The position numbers were made by a program, and so were the translations under genes. This document shows positions 57,256 through 64,000 of a stretch of DNA of 64,000 nucleotides, one piece after another. Source of the stretch: Ampullaceana balthica (taxonomy: Eukaryota; Mollusca; Gastropoda; Lymnaeidae); NCBI GenBank assembly GCA_944989445.1, contig CALYLW010000018.1:1468430-1532429 (forward strand). Reading direction: 5' to 3'. Each line of letters starts with the position of its first letter. The first letter of the stretch is position 1. Under the pieces are notes generated by a model that saw only the letters and a list, made by a program, of their open reading frames with translations, did no database searches and was not told the origin of the DNA.

Positions 57256-58875
57256 TTTCAACGATAACATCCCCGCCTTCAGGGCCATTTGGTGTCAACA
57301 ATCCATCTTCTTTCCAAGACTACTTTCCTTTTGGGCTTCCTTGATGTTCGAATCTAAACTAAATTCTTAAACTTAAATCGTTTTCTATTTTCATTGAGTA
57401 TACCCAACGCCCCCCCCCCTTTCCCTAAAGGCAAAGCCCATTCTCCCTTTTTAAGTCGCTTCGGAGACAAACAAGACCAAATACATTAGGGTCCATAAAT
57501 CTCAGCCCCCACCACCCCACTTCAACAACCCACAATTGCCGTGTGCAGGTGAGGAGGTGAGCAGCTGAGTGGCCATTAAGGCCAACGATAAGACAAAACT
57601 TATGGTCCAACTGCTGCGGTCGCCTGTCCCTTCATGCCGGCTGTTGGAGCAGGGGACGATTTATGGGAGGCCCTGGAACCCGCTGTTGGTGGTGACCGTG
57701 GGGCGGTGCTGGTGGTGTCTGGTTAGCTGGGCACGGCACGGCGTTCTGTGTGCAGGTGTTGCTGGCAGTCCCAGAGGTCAGAGTTCCCGATGTTATTGGA
57801 GATTATATGCTGGAGTCGGTGTCATAAATTCTTACTGTTATTTCAGTTTGGGAAAAAAACAAGTCTTCGTGTTGGTCCTTAAAAAAAACATTTCTTTTTT
57901 GGTACTTTTTGGTCTACATCTTTTCCTTTTAAATTTTAGTTAGTTATTAAACTAACCCGGCATTCCAGGCGTGACGTCATCTTCAAGCACTATCCGTTGG
58001 TCTGTCCTCACCGTCTCTGAAACTAAACATCTGCTTGGTTCACTATTTTCCCAAAGTCTTGAAAGTTTAGTTTGTAATTACAGTCACTTAATATCTTATT
58101 TTACGATCCAAGGCTTAAAGAGCCCGAGACCTATTGCCAAATCTAATGAATGTATAAAAATAATATAACATTACAGTTGGAAATATGTCTTAAAGTAAAC
58201 ACAATTTATTTTAAAATAAATCTTTACATCAACGAAAAACTGAAAACTTCCGTGGGGGGGGGGCGTGGGGTGTGGTGAACATCATCTAAGTTCAAGCCCA
58301 TAATATAACATTCTTGTTACATGGACGACCCATTGGCTTGAGTTGTTAAGAAATGTCTTCTGATAGGGTCGAGTGGATCTCCCTTCATTACCTGACAATG
58401 TTGTCCAGCCTTTCATGTTGTAATAACTCAGCTTTATAAGGTTATAGCTAGCACTACAACAATTGTGCCATGGACAGGCTGTCTCGTACGATTAGCCTCG
58501 GTTTAGAAGTTGTCTCATTCTCTGGCACTTCCGGGGACATTGACCAGGTGGTGACGTAGTGGTGGTTAGGGGGGGTGGGTGCCGATATCCACTCCGAAAC
58601 TGACTCTGGTCACGTGGCCAAGATAGGGGGTGTAACTCAGGGCGTGGCCGCCACACATTCCATACAAAATCTGACTAATGGTCCTAGTATATTAACGACA
58701 GGGGGTGGGGGAGGGCCATTGTATAGTATTTTAAGGGCGTGGCCTGCCAAGTTACGGGCATGGAGTCTCAGGTTCTACCACCCTGTTACTAGTAGCGCCC
58801 TAAGTCACAGAAAAAAAGTTACAATACATAATAAATAAATATGTATAAAAATGGTTTGTGGGTAACACGTGATCT
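57256..58875. other. Anonymous stretch
   Basis: Contains C- and G-runs (57411, 58254). The 124-codon plus frame at 57569-57943 has a hydrophobic tail but no recognisable domain, and codon context is unconvincing. I do not call it a gene. Confidence 0.4.
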
Positions 58876-59700
58876 GATGTGTACTGAAGTCTATATAACT
58901 AGACATGCAAGTATTACGTGTGTTCTGATGTGTACTGAAGTCTATATAACTAGACATGCAAGTATTACGTGTGTTCTGATGTGTACTGAAGTCTATATAA
59001 CTAGACATGCAAGTATTACGTGTGTTCTGATGTGTACTGAAGTCTATATAACTAGACATGCAAGTATTACGTGTGTTCTGATGTGTACTGAAGTCTATAT
59101 AACTAGACATGCAAGTATTACGTGTGTTCTGATGTGTACTGAAGTCTATATAACTAGACATGCAAGTATTACGTGTGTTCTGATGTGTACTGAAGTCTAT
59201 ATAACTAGACATGCAAGTATTACGTGTGTTCTGATGTGTACTGAAGTCTATATAACTAGACATGCAAGTATTACGTGTGTTCTGATGTGTACTGAAGTCT
59301 ATATAACTAGACATGCAAGTATTACGTGTGTTCTGATGTGTACTGAAGTCTATATAACTAGACATGCAAGTATTACGTGTGTTCTGATGTGTACTGAAGT
59401 CTATATAACTAGACATGCAAGTATTACGTGTGTTCTGATGTGTACTGAAGTCTATATAACTAGACATGCAAGTATTACGTGTGTTCTGATGTGTACTGAA
59501 GTCTATATAACTAGACATGCAAGTATTACGTGTGTTCTGATGTGTACTGAAGTCTATATAACTAGACATGCAAGTATTACGTGTGTTCTGATGTGTACTG
59601 AAGTCTATATAACTAGACATGCAAGTATTACGTGTGTTCTGATGTGTACTGAAGTCTATATAACTAGACATGCAAGTATTACGTGTGTTCTGATGTGTAC
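58876..59700. repeat. 51-bp minisatellite, 16 virtually identical copies
   Basis: The unit starts GATGTGTACTGAAGTCTATA and ends GTATTACGTGTGTTCT. Copies begin every 51 bp from 58876 to 59641, with a partial unit at 59692. I see no differences between copies. Both strands are open for about 287 codons as a result. The flank on each side carries a GTGATC variant instead of GTGTTC. Confidence 0.97.
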
Positions 59701-59743
59701 GTAAGTCTAAGTTCGTTCGTCCGTCGATACGACGAGGACCACT

Positions 59744-60357
59744 CTAGTCATCCGAGGGTCGTCTGTGCGTGCGCAGATGGCTGATTAGGCCGATACTTGC
59801 ACGGAAGGTTCGGGAACAGAAGGGACAAGGGACGAGTGAGACATCTCCTGGAGGGTTGACAGCACGGGCCTTTCGGGCTTGTCTCTTCTTTTCTGCGGCG
59901 GAGATCCCGTTTGCCTCGAATGACCTGGCACCTTCTTGGATGGAAGAGCGCCAGGTGGATCGGTCCATTGCAGCTCGTTCCCACGTGTCTGGTTTGATGG
60001 CAAACGCTTTCATTTAGGCCTTTATTGTGTCTTTGAAGCCTTTCTTTTGCCCACCGTGGGACCGCTGGCCATACTGGAGCTCACCATAGAAGATTCTCTT
60101 TGGCAGTCTCTCGTCTGGCATTCGGACAATGTGCCCTGCCCAGCGAAGTTGGGTCTGCATCAGGAGGGTGAAGATGCTGGGGAGACCTGCCTTGGTCAGT
60201 ACCACTGTGTCTGGAATTTTGTTCTGCCACTATATGCCGAGAATCTCCCTGAGGCTTGTTATATGAAAGTGGTTAAGCTATCTTGCATGGCGCTGATAAA
60301 CAGTCCAAGTTTCACAAGCATATAGCAGTGTGGGGAGCACCACTGCCCTGTACACTT
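59744..60357 (-). pseudogene. LINE reverse-transcriptase C-terminus with terminal C2H2 finger
   Basis: Reading minus from 60357: LKVYRAVVLPTLLYACETW, then (after an in-frame TAG) LNHFHITSLREILGI, another TAG, WQNKIPDTVVLTKAG, then LRWAGHIVRMPDERLPKRIF, a TAA at 60016-60014, and MKAFAIKPDTWERAAMDRST. It ends in CPFCSRTFRASIGLISHLRTH, a CxxC/HxxxH finger, just before the stop at 59744. This is the 3' portion of ORF2 of a non-LTR retrotransposon, after the catalytic palm. The RT core and endonuclease are missing (5' truncation typical of LINE insertion). Three in-frame stops make it a fossil. The clade cannot be fixed from this part. Confidence 0.9.
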
Positions 60358-60361
60358 TCAG

Positions 60362-60460
60362 CTATAATAACTAGACATCCAAGTATTACGTGTGATCGAT
60401 CTAATGTGTACTGAAGTCTATATAACTAGACATGTAAGGATTACGTGTGATCTGATTCAA
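60362..60460. repeat. Two diverged 51-bp units beyond the LINE insertion
   Basis: ATAACTAGACATCCAAGTAT and a further copy continue the 51-bp array after the LINE fragment, with several substitutions and a small insertion. Confidence 0.9.
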
Positions 60461-60546
60461 CCTCATAACAATATCAATTCCCCCCACCCCCATTGGTATT
60501 TTTAAAAAATATAAACGTAATCATGCTCCAACATTCCCCCCGAGTC
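60461..60546. other. Spacer
   Basis: C-rich patch, no feature. Confidence 0.5.
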
Positions 60547-61014
60547 ATTCATGACCTTGACTCTCGTGTGTCCTCGTTCATGACCTTGACTCTCGTGTGA
60601 TCTCGTTCATGACCTTGTCTCTCGTGTGTCCTCGTTCATGACCTTGTCTCTCGTGTGTCCTCGTTCATGACCTTGTCTCTCGTGTGTCCTCATTCATGAC
60701 CTTGTCTCTCGTGTGCCCTGGTTCATGACCTTGTCTATCGTCTGCCCTGGTTCATGACCTTGTCTCTCGTGTGTCCTCGTTCATGACCTTGTCTCTCATG
60801 TGTCCTCGTTCATGACCTTGTCTCTCGTGTGCCCTGGTTCATGTCCTTGTCTCTCGTCTGCCCTGGTTCATGACCTTGTCTCTCGTGTGTCCTCGTTCAT
60901 GACCTTGTCTCTCGTGTGCCCTCGTTCATGACCTTGTCTCTCGCGTGTCCTCGTTCATGACCTTGTATCTCGCGTGTCCTCGTTCATGACCTTGTCTCTC
61001 GTGTGTCCTCGCTC
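60547..61014. repeat. 29-bp minisatellite, ~16 copies
   Basis: The unit GTTCATGACCTTGTCTCTCG plus TGTGTCCTC, with GCCCTGG variants. Confidence 0.95.
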
Positions 61015-61352
61015 ATAAAATAACAGTCATCAATCCTGGTGTCGGTAGTGGGGTTACGTTAATGTCTGGGGTCGGAAACATGAATTTGACTTCGTTAAAA
61101 AAAGTCTTGGCTTCAGTATTACTACCCCCCCCTCCCACACACACAACACATTCGATTCCTTGTCAGATGACATTCATCACCGCCGGAGTCCAACAAACTC
61201 AGGTCTCAATAGATCTGGCCACAAACAATCAAAGGGAAAGAAAAAAAAGTCGCCCACAAAATTAAAATCATAGGAACAAAAAATGTATAGAAAAGTAGTC
61301 GCATGAAAAAATTTCGCAGAAAATATGTCACGGGGAAAAAGTCACAATATAT
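61015..61352. other. Anonymous stretch
   Basis: C-run near 61126; no gene. Ends with the target octamer CAATATAT (61345-61352). Confidence 0.45.
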
Positions 61353-61567
61353 TAGGGGTGTACCGGATTTCGTCTCTGACTCCGGCAGAAGTTTTCTTTA
61401 TAAATCTGGCCAAATCCGGGTGGCCGGTTGATTTATATGGCTCAGGACAATCCGGGATCCGGCTATTTTTACAAATCTGTCTCCGGCTGCGGCCGGATTT
61501 CACTTCATAAAAGCGGCAAAATCGGGCTCCGGTCGGATTTCAAAAATCTGAATCCGGTACAGCCATA
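61353..61567. mobile_element. hAT-type MITE, family D copy 3
   Basis: Left end TAGGGGTGTACCGGATTTCG, right-end complement TATGGCTGTACCGGATTC. Flanks CAATATAT and CAATAAAT (61568-61575) match at 7 of 8. Confidence 0.87.
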
Positions 61568-62016
61568 CAATAAATCATGACTAAATGACGAAGGTTTGTG
61601 TTTTGTTTGTTTTTCGCTCACGTTTCTACGTGGATCTTTGGATATTGACCAAACTTGACAAACATATCCATCATAATCCAGCGTGAAATCTAGAAGGGCT
61701 CTGTACTTTACACAAGACACGTTATTAGCCCCTAAGCTCGCTTTTTTAAAATCTTATATGAGCTGAGTAAATACAATTAATGACACTAATTCAAAGCACA
61801 AATCAAACCTGCTAAACAGAATAAGCCGTCTACATAAACATAAATGAATACTTATAACTAATGCATTACTTTTTAATTTGATGACTTATTCGGTGACTTT
61901 ATTTTTTTTCCTAGTGAAATTTGCGACTTCTCTTCGGTGACTTTGTCTTCTGTTCCGAGAAAGTTGATTTTGATTGACCCCTACTTGTGAAAAGATAGCA
62001 GCAGCCCCATTGACCG
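61568..62016. other. Anonymous stretch
   Basis: No feature recognised. Confidence 0.4.
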
Positions 62017-62692
62017 GACTCCAGTACTGAGTACAGTGAGGACACCAAAAGACTCCAGTACTGAGTACAGTGAGGACACCAAAAGACTCCAGTACTGAGT
62101 ACAGTGACGACACCAAAAGACTCCAGTACTGAGTACAGTGAGGACACCAAACGACTCCAGTACTGAGTACAGTGAGGACACCAAAAGACTCCAGTACTGA
62201 GTACAGTGAGGACACCAAAAGACTCCAGTACTGAGTTCAGTGAGGACACCAAAAGACTCCAGTACTGAGTACAGTGAGGACACCAAAAGACTCCAGTACT
62301 GAGTACAGTGACGACACCAAAAGACTCCAGTACTGAGTACAGTGAGGACACCAAAAGACTCCAGTACTGAGTACAGTGAGGACACCAAAAGACTCCAGTA
62401 CTGAGTTCAGTGAGGACACCAAAAGACTCCAGTACTGAGTACAGTGAGGACACCAAAAGACTCCAGTACTGAGTTCAGTGAGGACACCAAAAGACTCCAG
62501 TACTGAGTTCAGTGAGGACACCAAAAGACTCCAGTACTGAGTACAGTGAGGACACCAAAAGACTCCAGTACTGAGTACAGTGACGACACCAAAAGACTCC
62601 AGTACTGAGTACAGTGAGGACACCAAAAGACTCCAGTACTGAGTACAGTGAGGACACCAAAAGACTCCAGTACTGAGTACAGTGAGGACACC
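62017..62692. repeat. 34-bp minisatellite, ~20 copies
   Basis: The unit GACTCCAGTACTGAGTACAG plus TGAGGACACCAAAA has point variants (GTTCAG, GACGAC). Variant order partly repeats, suggesting block duplication. The many overlapping minus frames (102-bp protein period, since 34 is not divisible by 3) are shadows. Confidence 0.96.
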
Positions 62693-63442
62693 TTACTCGG
62701 TTAGTGAAGTTATTTATTTAAGTGTATCAACGTGCTGAGGTTATTAACGTAAAATTGAAATAGACTGAATACAGGCAACATTATTCAGACTCCTCATAGA
62801 GTGGATAAATAGAGTAAATATTTTTTTAAAATATTGTACACGGTGTAAGACGATCTAATCAGTGTAACGAGTGCAGTTTTAGAGAAAACCCCTGGAAACA
62901 AACTTTTCATCATTTTATGAAATTTAAGCTAGCAAAAAATTTCCCACGTTGCAATAGATTCCCAACAGTTTCGTAGTTTCTACCTTTGCTTGTAAACAAT
63001 CAGAACATATAACCATGACAGGAGTTCGTTTGCATTGTCCGCAATTTTGCGTTAATAATTTCTGCTCCTTTACCTTATGTCTTATACTATAAAACATCAA
63101 ACTTTGCTCCAGCCAGAGTGTCAAATGTCTTACATAAAAGAACACGGATAATGCACGCACCCTCGGAGTTCCTCGGCAGAGATGGTTGATAAAAACGATC
63201 ACGGAGACAGCCGGGCCGGTGAAGGTCGTATTATAATTACTTTGTCTGTCGGCTCGGCATCAGTTATTGGGTCTCGGCGCTAGTCTTCTTACGGGCGCTT
63301 ATCGGCTTCCATGCCAAGACGTAAAAATGAGCTAAAGAGACGACAGCGATTCTCACCCTGTAAACATCGATTTCAAATATTATTTTCGGTGTTGGACTCA
63401 TTAGACCGTTTATTTCTCTGACTACTCAACACACTAGAACAA
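62693..63442. other. Anonymous stretch with a cysteine-rich minus frame
   Basis: A minus frame at 62924-63202 (92 codons) contains CGQCKRTPVMVICSDC, a CxxC-x8-CxxC arrangement that could bind zinc. There is no further support, and chance or an isolated exon are both possible. Confidence 0.3.
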
Positions 63443-63560
63443 CGGTGGCCATATCCTGGCTCGGGAGCCGCATGCGGCTCTTTTGTGTTCCCATTGCGGC
63501 TCGCGTACAATTTATAAAAGACATGTTACGATGATTACCGGAAGATTTCCAAGCCAGGTT
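63443..63560. mobile_element. hAT-like end with GGAGCCGCATGCGGCTC palindrome
   Basis: CGGTGGCCATATCC followed by GGAGCCGCATGCGGCTC and a second GCGGCTCGCGTAC resembles subterminal sequence of hAT elements (compare GAGAGCCGCAGTG after 41597). The partner end is not found before the window ends. Confidence 0.5.
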
Positions 63561-64000
63561 TAATGACCCATAGTGATGCAATGCTGCTCTCAACAATTTG
63601 TTTATATTTTAAAATGGCTCTCAGATACCACAGGTCTGGCTACCATCGCACTAGAGTATGTATATTTTGTACATATTTGATTTTAACGGTCCTCATACTT
63701 TCAGTTTTATTTAACTCAGATTTTGTTCCAAGCACCAAACTCCTTGTTCAGTTAAAATACAAATACAATCATTTCTCAAAACATCCGTAAATTTACAACC
63801 ACTTATTACATTCCCCCCCCAACCCCATGATTTACCTTACGTTTGTAAAGTTAATGCTCGCCAACTGCCGTTCCAACTCATTCCCATATTTACATCTGGA
63901 AGACCCCTGAAATTGTATTTAAAAAACAACACAATTTCATCATTAAAATGAGTTATCTACATTTGTATTAGTGAACAGCCAGCAGCTGGTTGGTGGGCAC
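63561..64000. other. Anonymous stretch
   Basis: The 75-codon frame at 63563-63790 has a hydrophobic segment but no recognisable family. A C-run lies near 63813. Confidence 0.4.

Noticed and set aside
56335..57370. Several overlapping 100-280-codon frames
   Set aside because: All come from the 18-bp ACAACCACGCCCCTCTGT array on both strands.
57569..57943. 124-codon plus-strand frame as a gene
   Set aside because: No recognisable domain, poly-K/hydrophobic low-complexity tail from AT-rich DNA, and no flanking exon signals.
58876..59700. 288-codon protein (17-residue repeat)
   Set aside because: Both strands are open over the same identical 51-bp units; no unique sequence is attached except array edges.
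1..64000. Endogenous viral element
   Set aside because: No capsid, envelope, integrase or viral polymerase motif was seen. The reverse transcriptases present are of Penelope-like and LINE type.

Overview
This is eukaryotic DNA, most likely from an animal and, by its mobile-element repertoire, probably a mollusc (gastropod-like). The repertoire includes BED-finger and ZBED/FAM200-type hAT transposons, Penelope-like elements with a GIY-YIG endonuclease, a LINE whose reverse transcriptase ends in a C2H2 finger, and a tRNA-derived SINE. That placement is inference. I found no bacterial or viral gene organisation and no host protein-coding gene I can defend. Most long open frames come from tandem repeats: a stop-free unit whose length is a multiple of three stays open for as long as the array lasts, and some other units stay open by chance.

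The window is an intergenic or intronic repeat field with two intermixed components. The first is more than 35 unrelated minisatellite or satellite arrays with units of about 3 to 58 bp, covering roughly 24 kb (about 38%). The largest is an 8.1-kb 24-bp satellite (about 3470-11600) whose marker units show it to be nearly two copies of a 3.63-kb higher-order repeat. Others are the 21-bp array at 26.5-28.0 kb, whose main unit has no stop in any of six frames, the 18-bp array at 46.4-47.5 kb, the 27-bp array at 49.1-50.6 kb, the 38-bp array at 50.7-51.5 kb and the 51-bp array at 58.9-59.7 kb.

The second component is transposon fossils. hAT-type elements with 8-bp target duplications can be delimited from the sequence alone at 423-2943, 2064-2225, 11999-14296, 12030-12210, 18831-19520, 19537-19727, 20352-22041, 33295-34303, 39401-39553, 41597-43855, 52360-52598, 53132-53310, 55792-55971 and 61353-61567. 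Several are nested. One at 20352-22041 carries a broken transposase. Two carry broken BED-finger exons. Penelope-like reverse transcriptase/endonuclease remnants lie at 17505-18535 and 42026-43215, the latter followed by a hammerhead-ribozyme-like core. A LINE 3' fragment (59744-60357, minus) interrupts the 51-bp array.

No genes act together here; the story is structural. Transposons insert into arrays (39.4 kb and 59.7 kb), one array shares its unit with transposon cargo (48.2 kb versus 601-626), and array interiors are homogenised while their edges diverge. The remaining stretches are AT-rich unique-looking DNA with frequent poly-C/poly-G tracts, and I see nothing codable in them.
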